A stretch of DNA of 64,000 nt, taken from the NCBI GenBank assembly GCA_028284945.1, contig JANQQJ010000040.1, forward strand, positions 79,270 to 143,269, read 5' to 3'. This document shows, piece by piece, positions 26,677 to 37,095 of the stretch (the stretch's first letter is position 1; every line of letters starts with the position of its first letter). The translations under genes were made by a program, and so were the position numbers. This DNA comes from Alphaproteobacteria bacterium. Its GTDB lineage: Bacteria; Pseudomonadota; Alphaproteobacteria; SMXS01. The notes under the pieces were generated by a model. It made no database searches. It saw only the letters and a program-made list of their open reading frames with translations, and had not been told where the DNA came from.

Positions 26677-27417
26677 CTATAAATTTGTTGGTGTTTCCTC
26701 GACAGCATCCCCGCCTTCAAGAACAACGACCTGGACAACAGGCACAAAACCCTTGGCAATCAGATGGACGATTTTTACCGACCCGACATCGACCCGGACC
26801 GGATAGCCATGGGGCACCAGGAATTGCCGAAACTGGATCGCGGGCTCTCCCTCAACCAAAGCGCCCGACAACTGCGCGAACCCCAGGCCCGGCTCGTCAC
26901 GGTGCAGCATCAACACCAGCTCTGGTGTGTCGAAATCGACTGGCGTTCCCAAATGTGCTGAAAGCGAGAGCGCAAGTTTGCTCATCGCCACCTCATTATA
27001 GAGCACATCCACCTGCACGCGTTCCGCCGTCCGCTGCAACAAGAGCCCCAAAACCTGGTCCCCTGCGCCGCGCCAATCAGCGGCGTTGGCCGTCATGGGC
27101 AGCGCCGTTTCAATTTCCAGCGTTACGGCGCCATCAACATCCGACCCACAGGAAGCGGCCTCAGCCTCAGCGAAGAATGGATCGAGAACCGCTTTGAGAT
27201 CGTCCCATGACCGTTCGCAAGCTGTGACGTCTGACAATGGCAAGACGATACGAGCGGCCGCCTCACCACTTGTCTCTGGCTCTGCGGATATCGCCAGAAC
27301 GTCTTCTAGGTGAATCTCAGCCGTAACGATCGGTTTGCACGCGGCCAGAAATCCCGCAGCGGCGGCGAAAAGCACACGGCTGAAATGTCGTCTGCTGAAA
27401 ATCGAGGCTCGAACCAT
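26677..27417 (-). CDS. putative lipoprotein of unknown function
   Basis: The N-terminus SRRHFSRVLFAAAAGFLAAC ends in a lipobox (LAAC, Cys near residue 27), so the protein is probably lipid-anchored; the twin Arg could also make it a Tat substrate. The mature part of about 220 residues alternates beta strands and ends with an acidic VEETPTNL tail. Two further Cys (TACERSW, ASCGSD) may pair. The layout resembles DUF7424-type lipoproteins, but I am not sure. It lies between haem A synthase and rplM on the same strand. Confidence 0.6.
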   Translation of the reverse strand: MVRASIFSRRHFSRVLFAAAAGFLAACKPIVTAEIHLEDVLAISAEPETSGEAAARIVLPLSDVTACERSWDDLKAVLDPFFAEAEAASCGSDVDGAVTLEIETALPMTANAADWRGAGDQVLGLLLQRTAERVQVDVLYNEVAMSKLALSLSAHLGTPVDFDTPELVLMLHRDEPGLGFAQLSGALVEGEPAIQFRQFLVPHGYPVRVDVGSVKIVHLIAKGFVPVVQVVVLEGGDAVEETPTNL

Positions 27418-27494
27418 GCCTTAACCTATCAACAGCCATCGCTATCGGGTAGCCGGGGATGCGTCACGTCCTCGTGATCGGGGTTGGTGCCCGT

Positions 27495-28505
27495 TTACAC
27501 GCGCTTCAGGCGGGCTGCGGCCCAAACCAGTGTCGTCAGCAGGACAACGGCGCCAGCCTGATGGAAAACCGCAAGCCAGGCAGGCACATAAGGCAGGTAA
27601 ATCACCGTAACAATGCCCGCCAGCACCTGATAGAGCGTTGCAAGGCCTACCGCGTGGACGACCCAGCCTTCACGCCGGTTACGCACCCACCACAGCCCCG
27701 CATAGAGCGCAATGACATAGGCAATCATCCGATGGGTGAACTGCACGGTCCTGTGATCTTCAAAGACCCCCTGCCAGAAGGGTGGATTGGTCAGAATGTC
27801 CGGTGGAATAACAGCACCGTCGATGGCGGGCCATGTGTTGTAGATAAACCCGGCATCCAGCCCGGCGACGAAAGCACCGCTGAGAATCTGCAGATAAACA
27901 ATGCCTGTCAGCACCACCAATCCGGCATAAGGTAACCCCTCTATCCGCTGCCTTAAATTCGCGATCAGCCAGACGATGTAGCCATAGATGGCAAAGGCAA
28001 GGCCGAGATGCGCCGCCAACCTGTACTGGCTGACCGCAGGCCGGTCGACCAACCCGCTCTTGACCATGTACCAGCCGAGCACCCCCTGCGCGGCGCCTAG
28101 CCCCAGCAAGAGCCATAGGTGCGGTTTCAGGGCGCTGTGCACCCTGCCTTTCGCCAAAAACCAGAAGAACGGCACCGCAAAAGCCAGGCCGATGAAACGC
28201 CCCAACAGCCGGTGAAGATATTCGAACCAGAAAATGGTTTTGAACTCGTCGACACTGAAGCCCTGGTTCTTGTACCGGTACTCCGGCGTTTGCCGGTATT
28301 TGTCCAGTTCCTCCTGCCAGGCCTGTTCGGTCAGTGGCGGCAGCCAGCCGGTCACCGGCCGCCAATCGGTCATCGATAGGCCGGATTCAGTGAGCCGCGT
28401 GACCCCGCCCAGCAGGATCATGGCGAAGATCAGCACGGCCATCAGCGTCAGCCACCTGGTGATGGCCGGGTCCGGGTTAGCGTAAGGTGAGGTGCGCGCC
28501 GTCAT
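27495..28505 (-). CDS. ctaA: haem A synthase (COX15/CtaA)
   Basis: Converts haem O to haem A for aa3-type cytochrome oxidase, in the inner membrane. The 336-residue protein shows eight membrane segments, with GGVTRLTESGLSMTDWRPVTGWLPP after the first and the haem-ligand histidines in FEYLHRLLGR, YRLAAHLGLA, VQFTHRMIAY and AVFHQAGA. ATG 28505 starts close to the first conserved segment. The enzyme implies an aa3 oxidase elsewhere in the genome. Confidence 0.95.
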   Translation of the reverse strand: MTARTSPYANPDPAITRWLTLMAVLIFAMILLGGVTRLTESGLSMTDWRPVTGWLPPLTEQAWQEELDKYRQTPEYRYKNQGFSVDEFKTIFWFEYLHRLLGRFIGLAFAVPFFWFLAKGRVHSALKPHLWLLLGLGAAQGVLGWYMVKSGLVDRPAVSQYRLAAHLGLAFAIYGYIVWLIANLRQRIEGLPYAGLVVLTGIVYLQILSGAFVAGLDAGFIYNTWPAIDGAVIPPDILTNPPFWQGVFEDHRTVQFTHRMIAYVIALYAGLWWVRNRREGWVVHAVGLATLYQVLAGIVTVIYLPYVPAWLAVFHQAGAVVLLTTLVWAAARLKRV

Positions 28506-28593
28506 GATGCGGCTAGATTTAGCGCGCCCTGCGGCGCCGGACCACAGGAACCGACGCCGCATGACACATGCCCGCCATGCGCCTACCGAAAGG

Positions 28594-28622
28594 AAAAAGG
28601 GGACCGGCGAGCCGATCCCCTT
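28594..28622 (-). terminator. terminator downstream of tRNA-Pro
   Basis: On the minus strand AAGGGGATCGG and CCGGTCCCCTT pair around a CTCG loop (one mismatch) and run into five T, four bases after the tRNA CCA end. Confidence 0.8.
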
Positions 28623-28626
28623 CTAT

Positions 28627-28703
28627 TGGTCGGAGTGGCCGGATTCGAACCGACGACCCCCACACCCCCAGTATGGTGCGCTACCAGACTGCGCTACACT
28701 CCG
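28627..28703 (-). tRNA. tRNA-Pro (anticodon GGG)
   Basis: Minus-strand cloverleaf with acceptor CGGAGTG/CACTCCG, an anticodon arm CCATA-CTGGGGG-TGTGG reading GGG, T loop GGTTCGAATCC and an encoded CCA (28627-28629). Confidence 0.95.
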
Positions 28704-28786
28704 ACAGAACCCTGGCGGGCGGGCGCGCACTATACTGCCGAGCCAGCCAACGGGCAACGGGACATTCAACCCCTTGGAGACTGACG

Positions 28787-29590
28787 ATGAGCGACGATTG
28801 GCGTGACCTGAACCGGCGCAACTGGAACGACCGCGTCCCGCTGCATGTCGCGTCCAAAGCCTATGACGTTGAGGGCTTCAAGTCGGGTATCTCGAGCTTG
28901 AGCCAGCAACAGATTGACGATGTCGGCCCTGTTACAGGTAAGACCCTGGTCCACCTGCAATGCCATTTTGGTCTGGATACGCTCTCCTGGGCGCGCCTGG
29001 GGGCGGATGTGACCGGCCTAGACTTCTCCGAACCTGCCATCGAAGCAGCACGGCAACTGGCGTCAGATATCAGCGTTGATGCGCGGTTCGTCTGTGCCGA
29101 TGTCTATGACGCAACGGACGCCCTCAAGGAGACCTATGACATCGTCTACACAGGGCTCGGCGCAATCAATTGGCTGCCGGACATCGACCGATGGGCACAG
29201 GTGGTCTCCAACCTTCTGAAACCAGGCGGCATGTTCTATCTGCTCGAGTATCACCCTTTCAGCTGGGTGTTTGCCGACGAGGACTTAACCATCGAGTATG
29301 ACTACTTCACACCAAATGGCGCTGTTTTTGAAAACACGACCACCTACACTGACAGTGACCGGGAGCTCACCGAGACCAAACAGGTCGAGTGGAACCACAA
29401 TATCGGCGAGGTCGTAATGGCCGTCTTGAATGCAGGCCTTGAGATATCAGAACTACGCGAAGAACCACGCTCATACCTTTATCGACGCTGGCCATTCATG
29501 ACGGCGGCTGAAGACCGCCACTATGACATGCCTCCGGATCGTCCAAGCCTGCCACTGATGTATACGCTGAAAGCGACAAAGCTGAGTTAA
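28787..29590 (+). CDS. class I SAM-dependent methyltransferase
   Basis: A 267-residue methyltransferase: motif I region [20 protein letters not shown], then [18 protein letters not shown], and [16 protein letters not shown] after motif IV. GGAG precedes ATG 28787; the open frame extends upstream but runs through the tRNA-Pro gene, so this start is firm. The substrate is unknown; the C-terminal YRRWPFM and aromatic-rich segments resemble small-molecule methyltransferases. Its stop overlaps the convergent MerR gene by four bases. Confidence 0.88.
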   Translation: MSDDWRDLNRRNWNDRVPLHVASKAYDVEGFKSGISSLSQQQIDDVGPVTGKTLVHLQCHFGLDTLSWARLGADVTGLDFSEPAIEAARQLASDISVDARFVCADVYDATDALKETYDIVYTGLGAINWLPDIDRWAQVVSNLLKPGGMFYLLEYHPFSWVFADEDLTIEYDYFTPNGAVFENTTTYTDSDRELTETKQVEWNHNIGEVVMAVLNAGLEISELREEPRSYLYRRWPFMTAAEDRHYDMPPDRPSLPLMYTLKATKLS

Positions 29591-30039
29591 CCGCGGAGTG
29601 TCCGGCTGACCTTTTCCAGGTCACCGACCAACCGGCGCAATTGCCTTTTCAAATCTTCCTGGGAATCGGCGCGGGCTTCACTGGCGCCGTCATGTACAAC
29701 AGCGGACAGACCGGCACCATCCTCAGGGACGCCTTTTGCCGCGTCAATGACCGAGCGGACACCGCGCTCTTTCAGAACCTTTTGCACGCCCTTGATGGTC
29801 AGCCCGTCTTCATAGAGCAGCCGCCTGATCCCCCGCAACAGCATGACGTCTTCGGGGCGGTAATACCGCCGCCCGCCGCCACGCTTCAGAGGTTTGATCT
29901 GATTGAAACGGGATTCCCAGAACCGCAGCACGTGCTGCGGCACATCAAGGTCGCTCGCGACCTCACTAATGGTTCGAAACGCCTCTGGCGACTTACGTGG
30001 ACGAGCCTTATCGGGTCCGATGTCCTCGAATTCCGCCAT
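29587..30039 (-). CDS. MerR family transcriptional regulator
   Basis: A 150-residue regulator with an N-terminal MerR winged helix: [25 protein letters not shown] then [26 protein letters not shown], and a helical C-terminus without metal-binding Cys. Orthologues lie beside ihfA in most alphaproteobacteria, as here (gap of eight bases), and their targets are poorly known. Confidence 0.93.
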   Translation of the reverse strand: MAEFEDIGPDKARPRKSPEAFRTISEVASDLDVPQHVLRFWESRFNQIKPLKRGGGRRYYRPEDVMLLRGIRRLLYEDGLTIKGVQKVLKERGVRSVIDAAKGVPEDGAGLSAVVHDGASEARADSQEDLKRQLRRLVGDLEKVSRTLRG

Positions 30040-30047
30040 TCACCAGG

Positions 30048-30350
30048 TTAGGGTTTGGTCGCCCGTGTCACGAGCGACTTCAAGACCTGGCTCGGCCGAA
30101 ATACCAATACACGCCTTGGTTCGATGGGTACTTCCTCGCCGGTCTTGGGGTTGCGCCCCATCCGGCTACCCTTCTCGCGGACGACAAAACTCCCGAAGGA
30201 AGACACTTTTACTGTGTCTCCTTTGACCAGTTCGTCGGACATGATGCGCAGAACGCTTTCAAGCAGGTCCGCGGACTCGTTCCGCGAAAGACCAACTTCA
30301 TTGTAAACGGCCTCGCTTAAATCCGCGCGCGTTAATGTTTTACCACTCAT
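30048..30350 (-). CDS. ihfA: integration host factor subunit alpha
   Basis: IHF bends DNA by about 160 degrees as an alpha-beta heterodimer. The 100-residue protein has [19 protein letters not shown] and [21 protein letters not shown] (the DNA-intercalating arm with its Pro) and [11 protein letters not shown]. It is part of the yceD-rpmF-plsX-fabH-ihfA-merR run. Confidence 0.97.
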   Translation of the reverse strand: MSGKTLTRADLSEAVYNEVGLSRNESADLLESVLRIMSDELVKGDTVKVSSFGSFVVREKGSRMGRNPKTGEEVPIEPRRVLVFRPSQVLKSLVTRATKP

Positions 30351-30498
30351 AATCTAGCCTTCCTGTTTCCCCAGGCCGCCCCCTCTGGCCACCAACATGA
30401 GAGACTGAGAAATAAGCGTAGTCTCGCCCCCTAAGCCAGTCAACTTGAAAGGCTTTTTTGCGAACTGGAACAATGTAAATTGCGCTGGAAAGCAGGCT

Positions 30499-31476
30499 CT
30501 ACCACCGAACCAGGCTGGCACCCCAGGTAAAGCCGCCACCCATGGCTTCCATAATAACCAGGTCACCGGGCTTGATTCGCCCGTCCTGAACCGCCGAATC
30601 GAGCGCCAGCGGTACAGAGGCCGCAGACGTGTTGCCATGGATATCGACCGTCAAGACGACGCTTTCAGGCGGCAGACCCAGTTTCCGCGCCGTTGCATCG
30701 ATTATCCGCCGATTGGCCTGATGCGGGACAATCCAATCGATGTCGGACTGGTTGACACCGGTGCCCTCCAGCGTCTCCGCGACAATGCCCGCGAGATTGC
30801 CAACCGCGTGCCGGAACACCTCCTTACCCCGCATCCGCAGGTGGCCAACGGTCTGCGTCATGGAAGGCCCGCCATCGACGTAAAGCAGATCATGCTTGGC
30901 GCCATCGGCCCTTAGTTTGCTGGACAAGATGCCGCGCGGCTTTTCAGCACCGGATTGGTCCTCAGCCGACAGGATGACGGCGCCTGCACCATCGCCGAAC
31001 AGAACGCATGTTGCCCGGTCTTCCCAATCGAGAATGCGGGAGAAGGTCTCTGCGCCGATCACCAAAGCGTTCGTCGCCTGTCCAGACCGGATCAGCCCGT
31101 CCGTAACGGCCAGCGCGTAGACGAAGCCGGAACACACGGCCTGAATGTCAAAGGCAGCACCATGCGAAATACCCAGAGCCGACTGTACCTTGGTGGCCGT
31201 CGCGGGAAAGGTTTCATCGGGCGTCGCTGTGGCCACGACGATCATATCGATGTCGTCCGGCGTCATTCCGGCATTGTCGAGCGCGTTCCGGGCGGCCGCC
31301 GCTGCCAGATCCGACGTAAACTCGCCCTCGGCTGCAATATGGCGCTGGCGAATTCCTGAGCGTTCGACAATCCATTCATCGGTTGTATCGACCATGGTCG
31401 CCAGCTCGGCATTGGTCAGCATCCGTTCCGGCAAGTAAGCGCCGACGCCTTTGAAGACCGAGCGAATGTCACTCAT
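30499..31476 (-). CDS. fabH: 3-oxoacyl-[ACP] synthase III
   Basis: FabH condenses acyl-CoA with malonyl-ACP to begin fatty acid synthesis. The catalytic triad reads Cys in [12 protein letters not shown], His in [12 protein letters not shown], and Asn in [18 protein letters not shown] 31476 overlaps the plsX stop by four bases. A gap of 148 bases separates it from ihfA. Confidence 0.97.
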   Translation of the reverse strand: MSDIRSVFKGVGAYLPERMLTNAELATMVDTTDEWIVERSGIRQRHIAAEGEFTSDLAAAAARNALDNAGMTPDDIDMIVVATATPDETFPATATKVQSALGISHGAAFDIQAVCSGFVYALAVTDGLIRSGQATNALVIGAETFSRILDWEDRATCVLFGDGAGAVILSAEDQSGAEKPRGILSSKLRADGAKHDLLYVDGGPSMTQTVGHLRMRGKEVFRHAVGNLAGIVAETLEGTGVNQSDIDWIVPHQANRRIIDATARKLGLPPESVVLTVDIHGNTSAASVPLALDSAVQDGRIKPGDLVIMEAMGGGFTWGASLVRW

Positions 31477-32525
31477 GAAGACACCGCCGTTTGAGCGTCT
31501 ACGTCCAGCGCCCCCGCAAACAGGGTCAGGTCATCAGCGATAAGCTGCAACAGGTCCCCTTCTACAAGATCCTTTGCGACGCCGACTGCACTGGCGATAC
31601 CAGCGGCATTCGCGCCCCCATGGCTTTTTACGACCAGTCCATTCAGTCCCAAAAACATGCCGCCATTGTGCGTGTTTGGGTCTAGATGGTCACGCAATGA
31701 TCGCAGCGCACCCCTGCTTAACAGGTATCCCAGCATTGCAAGCGGCGAATTACGGAACGCCCGACGTAGCAACTCCGTGACCAGAAGCGCCGTTCCTTCC
31801 GCGGTCTTGAGCGCCACATTGCCGGTAAATCCATCAGTCACGACGACATCGACGGCACCCTTGCCGATGTCATTGCCTTCAATGAAACCCGTGAAATCGA
31901 AATGTGCTTCCACCTCACGAAGCCGCTCTGCGGCCTGTTTGATTTCGTCGTGTCCTTTGAGTTCTTCCGTCCCAATATTCAGAAGAGCGACACTTGGCCG
32001 CGAAAGACCCAGCACCAGCCGGGCATAGGCCGCGCCCATGACCGCAAACTGAACCAGATTTTCATCGGAACATTCGACATTGGCGCCCAAATCCAACACA
32101 GCGCTTTCGCCGCGGGTGGTCGGCATAAGCGAAACAAGCGCCGGCCGGTCAATGCCGGGCATCATGCGCAAAATGAACTTGGAAAGCGCCATCAGCGCGC
32201 CGGTGTTCCCGGCCGAGACAGCAACAGCGGCGTCACCGTCTTTGACGGCCTGCACGGCCCTCGCCATGCTGGACTCCCGCCCCTTGCGCAGCGCCTGGCT
32301 GGGCTGCATGGAGCCGTCTATCACGGTGTCGGTGTGAACGACCTCACAGCACTCGGCCAGGACCGGGCTGCCATTGACAGCCGGTTCAAGCACGCTGCCG
32401 TCGCCGAACAGCATATAGCGAAGATTGGGATATCGCTCCCGGGCCAGTTTGGTCCCTTCCAGGACAACGTCCGGAGCGGAATCACCGCCCATCGCGTCTA
32501 GTGCAACCGTTAAGGTGCCCGCCAA
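31473..32525 (-). CDS. plsX: phosphate acyltransferase PlsX
   Basis: PlsX makes acyl-phosphate from acyl-ACP for phospholipid synthesis. The protein begins [19 protein letters not shown] and has [19 protein letters not shown] and [20 protein letters not shown], all typical. The start is TTG 32525, with GGAGG eight bases upstream. Length (350) is normal. Confidence 0.97.
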   Translation of the reverse strand: MAGTLTVALDAMGGDSAPDVVLEGTKLARERYPNLRYMLFGDGSVLEPAVNGSPVLAECCEVVHTDTVIDGSMQPSQALRKGRESSMARAVQAVKDGDAAVAVSAGNTGALMALSKFILRMMPGIDRPALVSLMPTTRGESAVLDLGANVECSDENLVQFAVMGAAYARLVLGLSRPSVALLNIGTEELKGHDEIKQAAERLREVEAHFDFTGFIEGNDIGKGAVDVVVTDGFTGNVALKTAEGTALLVTELLRRAFRNSPLAMLGYLLSRGALRSLRDHLDPNTHNGGMFLGLNGLVVKSHGGANAAGIASAVGVAKDLVEGDLLQLIADDLTLFAGALDVDAQTAVSS

Positions 32526-32548
32526 CGCGACATCCTCCGTGAGAGCCT

Positions 32549-32734
32549 TTAGAAGGTCTCGACTGCCTCGACAACCTCACGGCCGTCATAATGGCCGCAT
32601 GCCGGGCAGACGTGGTGCGGCAGCTTCATTTCGCCACAGTTTGCGCATTCATTCGCACCAACACGGGGCAGCGCGTCGTGCGCGCGGCGCATGTTGCGCT
32701 TGGAGCGCGTGATTTTACTTTTGGGTACCGCCAT
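32549..32734 (-). CDS. rpmF: 50S ribosomal protein L32
   Basis: A 61-residue L32 beginning [20 protein letters not shown], with a Zn-binding C-x2-C pair at ANCGEM and PACGHY separated by 13 residues, so this is the zinc-containing form. ATG 32734 is chosen from the conserved N-terminus; the open frame extends five codons further upstream. Confidence 0.97.
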   Translation of the reverse strand: MAVPKSKITRSKRNMRRAHDALPRVGANECANCGEMKLPHHVCPACGHYDGREVVEAVETF

Positions 32735-32812
32735 GTCTTGTCTCTTCAATTCGGCCCGCGAAACCGTCCAGGCCCGATCAGGTGCGAGAACATACTTGAA
32801 TTCGCCACGGCT

Positions 32813-33361
32813 TCAAGCTTTGTCTTTCAATTGTTGCAGAACCGCAAACGGGTTCTTTCGCCCGGAAACATCGCTCTCTGCCTCAACTTCTGCAGCATCG
32901 GCCAGACCCAATTTCGCCGCTTCGGCTAAGGAAACAGGTTTTCTGGGATAGGGATCCAGTGACATTGCCAGATATTGAACCGCGATATCGCCCAAATCGA
33001 CCGTGTCACCCTCAATCAACTCGACGTCTTCGTCATCCAGATCGATCTCTACATCCCGGCCGAATTCCATCGAACCCGCATGGATCAAGCGCACGTGGAT
33101 ATCAGCCGACGCGGTTGCCTCAATGGGGTCCAGGGTTACAACGCAGGTTTGCGTCACATCGGCCGACACAGTACCGGTCAAAATCGCATCCCCTTTGCTT
33201 CCTAACCGCCTTATTACACCGCCCAATTCGAACCGCGCGACCGCCTGCAGATCCAGCCTCTCGGCGATAACCTCACGGTCAGCCTCATCCGCGGCAAACC
33301 GGATGGTCCGCTCCGTGCCCGACAGATCCTCCAGATCCAGTGTAAAGAGCGACTGTGTCAT
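32813..33361 (-). CDS. yceD: YceD/DUF177 family protein
   Basis: A 182-residue DUF177 protein, normally encoded upstream of rpmF and linked to 23S rRNA accumulation in plants and bacteria. It contains LTGTVSADVTQTCVVTLDPIE, the family Cys-containing motif, and IDLGDIAVQYLAMSLDPYPR with the conserved acidic C-terminal region. Its ATG overlaps the stop of the upstream chaperone gene (ATGA). Confidence 0.92.
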   Translation of the reverse strand: MTQSLFTLDLEDLSGTERTIRFAADEADREVIAERLDLQAVARFELGGVIRRLGSKGDAILTGTVSADVTQTCVVTLDPIEATASADIHVRLIHAGSMEFGRDVEIDLDDEDVELIEGDTVDLGDIAVQYLAMSLDPYPRKPVSLAEAAKLGLADAAEVEAESDVSGRKNPFAVLQQLKDKA

Positions 33362-33933
33362 GCGGACACATCCTCCAGCGGAGACCCAAAATCAACTTTG
33401 CCTTCCATCAGCGCCGGCAATGGCTGCATCGCCAGCAAATCAATCTTCGCCCGCACGTAGTCGCCCATCCGTGCGGCCCCCTCATGCGGCAGACCATCAT
33501 CGCGATAGAGGTTTCGCATGATAGCAACATTCAGCTGATCCCCGCCCTCGTCCAACGCCGTTTGGTAGGCCTCGACACGCCCCAGAAACGCCTTCCCCAT
33601 GGCGCGGACCCGCCGGCCAATCCCCATGTCACCCACCCCCATTTCGCGCAAAGAGCGGTCCATATCGGCGAACATTTCGTCGAACAGCGCCTGAGAGACG
33701 ACCTGTCCGTTTTCGCCCGCGTCACGCAGCCGGTGCATGACGACAAAAGCATGCAGAATAATCATGTCAAACCGGCCATCGAGCGTATCGGCGACATCGG
33801 CATCGCGATAGAAACTTGGATGACGCGCCTGCGCAACGATGGTGTTGTAGAGGCCGTTGGCGACCATCTGGCGTGCCGTCGGCCGAAAAAGGCCGCTTAT
33901 ACGCTGCGAGAACCGTTCAAACCGCGCCATCAT
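33358..33933 (-). CDS. ubiquinol-cytochrome c chaperone (CBP3-like)
   Basis: This 191-residue protein matches the ubiquinol-cytochrome c chaperone family, which assists cytochrome b maturation in complex III. Typical segments are YNTIVAQARHPSFYRDADVADTLDGRF (residues 29-55), MIILHAFVVMHRLRD and EMFADMDRSLREMGVGDMGIG. It opens the yceD-rpmF-plsX operon and is divergent from bamE, the usual alphaproteobacterial order. Confidence 0.9.
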   Translation of the reverse strand: MMARFERFSQRISGLFRPTARQMVANGLYNTIVAQARHPSFYRDADVADTLDGRFDMIILHAFVVMHRLRDAGENGQVVSQALFDEMFADMDRSLREMGVGDMGIGRRVRAMGKAFLGRVEAYQTALDEGGDQLNVAIMRNLYRDDGLPHEGAARMGDYVRAKIDLLAMQPLPALMEGKVDFGSPLEDVSA

Positions 33934-34060
33934 CTGTCTCTAGCACCTGATCCAAGGGGCGGCATTGACACCCCATGGGTGCAGTGCCATTTTCTTCCTC
34001 AGCGACATAGGACGCATAGGCGCACCGGTCAACCGCGCCTGACTTGAACCAGCAAATGAG

Positions 34061-34531
34061 ATGCATGTGAACAAACGAGCGCTGAGAACCGCCCTGGGTG
34101 TTGTATTGGTGACAGGTGTTGCTGTTTCAGGCTGCGCCAAGACCGTTAATCATCGGGGATATCTATTGGATGAAGCGGTGATCGAGGAAATCCGCCCCGG
34201 CGTCGATAACCGCAGTTCTGTGCTCGCGGCGCTGGGCTCACCGTCTGTCGGCGGCACGTTTGATGACGAGACCTGGTACTATGTCAGCCGCACCCAGGAA
34301 CACTGGGCCTTCTTCAAACCGGACGTTACCGCACATGATGTCATTGTGATCTCATTCGATGACCGGGGTTCGGTTGCCGATATTGGCCGGCTTGGCCTTG
34401 ATGACACGCAGGACATCGACACTGTCGGGCGCAAAACGCCGACCCGCGGTAAGGAACTCGGTTTCTTCGAACAGATCTTCAGTAATATTGGCCGCTTCAG
34501 CGGCGGCGGTCCGGCCCAACCAGGTAACTAA
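34061..34531 (+). CDS. bamE: outer membrane assembly lipoprotein BamE (SmpA/OmlA)
   Basis: BamE is a small lipoprotein of the outer-membrane beta-barrel assembly complex. A signal segment ends at VAVSGCAK with a lipobox Cys near residue 25; then IEEIRPGVDNRSSVLAALGSPSVGGTFDDETWYYVS is the family core, with the GxP turn. A 40-residue polar extension follows the fold. It is followed by a strong bidirectional hairpin. Confidence 0.92.
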   Translation: MHVNKRALRTALGVVLVTGVAVSGCAKTVNHRGYLLDEAVIEEIRPGVDNRSSVLAALGSPSVGGTFDDETWYYVSRTQEHWAFFKPDVTAHDVIVISFDDRGSVADIGRLGLDDTQDIDTVGRKTPTRGKELGFFEQIFSNIGRFSGGGPAQPGN

Positions 34532-34554
34532 AGCGGTGCCTGATCTGACATAAA

Positions 34555-34582
34555 AAAGGCCCCAGCAAGCGCCGGGGCCTTT
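34555..34582. terminator. bidirectional terminator between bamE and hppA
   Basis: Perfect 9-bp arms AAAGGCCCC (34555-34563) and GGGGCCTTT (34574-34582). On the minus strand the stem runs into six T, terminating hppA; on the plus strand it can end bamE. Confidence 0.9.
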
Positions 34583-34607
34583 ATCTTTCAGGATATGGTC
34601 GTTCTGC

Positions 34608-36680
34608 TTAGTGGGCCAGAATGGCCAGCAACAACAGCGCGACAATATTGGTGATCTTGATCATCGGGTTAACAGCGGGGCCCGCGGTATCCTTGTAAGG
34701 ATCACCGACGGTATCACCGGTCACGGCCGCGTGGTGGGCGTCAGAGCCCTTGCCGCCGTGATTGCCGTCTTCGATGTACTTCTTGGCGTTATCCCAGGCA
34801 CCGCCACCCGCAGTCATCGAGATCGCGACATAGATGCCGGTCACGATCACGCCCAGCAGCATCGCACCCAGGGCGGCAAAGGCTGCGGCCTGATCCGCGA
34901 TCGCATTGACAAGGAAGTAGATCACAATCGGTGACAGGACCGGCAGCATCGACGGCACAATCATCTCCTTGATCGCAGCCTTGGTCAAAAGGTCGACCGA
35001 CTTGGCATAATCCGGCTTGGCGGTGCCTTCCATGATACCCGGATTGCTGCGGAACTGGTCTCGGACCTCTTCCACGACAGCACCACCGGCGCGGCCGACA
35101 GCCATCATGCCCATGGAGCCGAACAGATAAGGCAGCAAGCCGCCCAGCAGCAGACCAACCACGACATAGGGATTGGACAGGCTGAAGTCGACAGGCACGT
35201 CGAAATAGAGCTTCAGATCCTCCGTATAGGCCGCAAACAGCACCAGAGCACCCAGGCCAGCAGAACCAATCGCATAGCCCTTCGTAACAGCCTTGGTGGT
35301 GTTACCAACCGCGTCAAGCGCATCGGTGATGTTGCGGACTTCGGGTTCCAATTCGGCCATTTCGGCGATACCGCCGGCGTTATCCGTCACCGGACCATAG
35401 GCGTCGAGCGCAACCACCATGCCGGCCAGCGCCAGCATGGTCGCAACCGCGATCGCAATGCCAAACAGGCCCGCCAGCGAGTAGGTGCCGATGATGCCCG
35501 CCACGATGACGAGGGCGGGCAGTGCGGTCGCTTCCATGGAAACTGCGAGGCCCTGGATAACATTGGTGCCGTGGCCGGTCGTTGAGGCCGCGGCCACACT
35601 CTTCACCGGGCGGTAGTTGGTCCCGGTGTAGTACTCCGTGATCCAGATGATCAGACCGGTCACCACCAGCCCGATAGCACCGCACCAGAACAGGTCCATG
35701 CCGGAATAGGTGGTGCCTTCAACCGGGCCCAGACCGATAACATATTGAGTTAGCGGATAAAGCAGGATCAGCGATAGAACGGCCGTGGTCACGAAGCCCT
35801 TATAAAGGGCGCCCATAATGCTGCCGCTGGAGCCGACCCGCACAAAGAACGTGCCGATGATCGAGGTGATGATGCAAACACCACCGATTGCCAGCGGATA
35901 GAGCATCATGCTGGCTTCCACTGTGCCGTTGAAGAATATGCTCGCCAGCACCATGGTCGCGACGACCGTCACCGCATAGGTTTCGAAAAGGTCAGCGGCC
36001 ATGCCTGCGCAGTCACCGACATTGTCGCCCACATTGTCGGCAATCACCGCCGGGTTCCGGGGGTCATCTTCGGGGATACCGGCCTCGACCTTACCAACGA
36101 GGTCAGCACCGACATCCGCGCCCTTGGTGAAGATACCACCGCCCAGACGCGCAAAGATTGAGATCAGGGAGGCGCCGAAGCCAAGCGCCACAAGACCGTC
36201 AATCAAGGTCCGGTCGGAGTTGGTAAACCCCATGCTGAGCAGGATTGCATAGAAACCAGCAACCGACAGCAGCGCCAGGCCGGCGACCAGCATGCCGGTC
36301 ACGGCGCCTGACTTGAACGCAATGCTCAGACCTGCGCCCAAGCTTTGCCGGGACGCCTCGGTCGTACGGACATTGGCCCGCACCGACACGATCATGCCGA
36401 CATAACCCGCAACACCGGAAAGCACGGCACCGATCACAAAGCCGGCGCCAACGATCCAGCCCAGCAACAGGCCAATCACAACAAAGATAACAGCACCGAC
36501 GATGGCGATGGTGGTGTACTGACGGTTTAGGTAGGCGGCAGCACCTTCTTGAATAGCGCCGGCAATTTCCTGCATGCGTTCGTTACCCGCACTCGCAGCA
36601 AGAATCCCGCGGCCGGTTACCAGACCGTAAAGTACGGCCAGCACGCCGCAGGCCAATACGGCAAGAAGCTCAATTGACAT
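34608..36680 (-). CDS. hppA: membrane-bound proton-translocating pyrophosphatase
   Basis: This 690-residue enzyme couples pyrophosphate hydrolysis to H+ pumping and has about 16 membrane segments. The active site includes [40 protein letters not shown] and, near the C-terminus, [10 protein letters not shown] and [19 protein letters not shown]. The [10 protein letters not shown] motif has Lys where K+-dependent enzymes have Ala, so this should be a K+-independent H+ pump, like that of Rhodospirillum rubrum. Confidence 0.97.
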   Translation of the reverse strand: MSIELLAVLACGVLAVLYGLVTGRGILAASAGNERMQEIAGAIQEGAAAYLNRQYTTIAIVGAVIFVVIGLLLGWIVGAGFVIGAVLSGVAGYVGMIVSVRANVRTTEASRQSLGAGLSIAFKSGAVTGMLVAGLALLSVAGFYAILLSMGFTNSDRTLIDGLVALGFGASLISIFARLGGGIFTKGADVGADLVGKVEAGIPEDDPRNPAVIADNVGDNVGDCAGMAADLFETYAVTVVATMVLASIFFNGTVEASMMLYPLAIGGVCIITSIIGTFFVRVGSSGSIMGALYKGFVTTAVLSLILLYPLTQYVIGLGPVEGTTYSGMDLFWCGAIGLVVTGLIIWITEYYTGTNYRPVKSVAAASTTGHGTNVIQGLAVSMEATALPALVIVAGIIGTYSLAGLFGIAIAVATMLALAGMVVALDAYGPVTDNAGGIAEMAELEPEVRNITDALDAVGNTTKAVTKGYAIGSAGLGALVLFAAYTEDLKLYFDVPVDFSLSNPYVVVGLLLGGLLPYLFGSMGMMAVGRAGGAVVEEVRDQFRSNPGIMEGTAKPDYAKSVDLLTKAAIKEMIVPSMLPVLSPIVIYFLVNAIADQAAAFAALGAMLLGVIVTGIYVAISMTAGGGAWDNAKKYIEDGNHGGKGSDAHHAAVTGDTVGDPYKDTAGPAVNPMIKITNIVALLLLAILAH

Positions 36681-36891
36681 TCGATTTCCCTCTGGATTGT
36701 TATCTGGCCTTTCTCGTCGCGCACTCGCTTTGTACGGAAAGGCTTGGGTTGTCCTGTTTCTGTTCAGGTCAGAAGCGGCGGCACTCTGCCAAAACTACCC
36801 TACAAACGCAAGCACCGGAGCCCGATGCGCTTCAAGGCGTATCAAAAACTCCGGCGCAAGGCACCGACCCACTGATTTTAACGACAAGGCT

Positions 36892-37095
36892 TTAGTGCGC
36901 GGACGCCCGCACCCAGTCGATGATTTCGTCTATGGCGCCGTCTAAAACGTCTGAAACCTCGTCCAGACCAGCCCATTGGGCTTCCCGCGCGAGATACTGC
37001 AAACCGGGCAGAATCAGCATGGCATTTTCTTGCGGCGTATCCGCGATCAGACCGTTCAGTCTGGTCTCATCCTCGGCATGTGTTGTGGATTTCAC
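36892..37095 (-). CDS. small conserved-looking protein downstream of luxI
   Basis: A 67-residue acidic protein without signal or membrane segment; GLQYLAREAQWAGLDEVSDV and LDGAIDEIIDWVRASA form likely helices. I do not recognise it. Its GTG start (37095-37093) shares one base with the luxI TAG stop, so translation is probably coupled and the gene belongs to the quorum-sensing operon. It might modulate LuxI or LuxR, but nothing in its sequence shows this. Confidence 0.7.
   Translation of the reverse strand: MKSTTHAEDETRLNGLIADTPQENAMLILPGLQYLAREAQWAGLDEVSDVLDGAIDEIIDWVRASAH

Noticed and set aside
28568..28786. Longer N-terminus for the methyltransferase at 28787
   Set aside because: The extension reads through the tRNA-Pro gene and lacks a ribosome site, while ATG 28787 has one.
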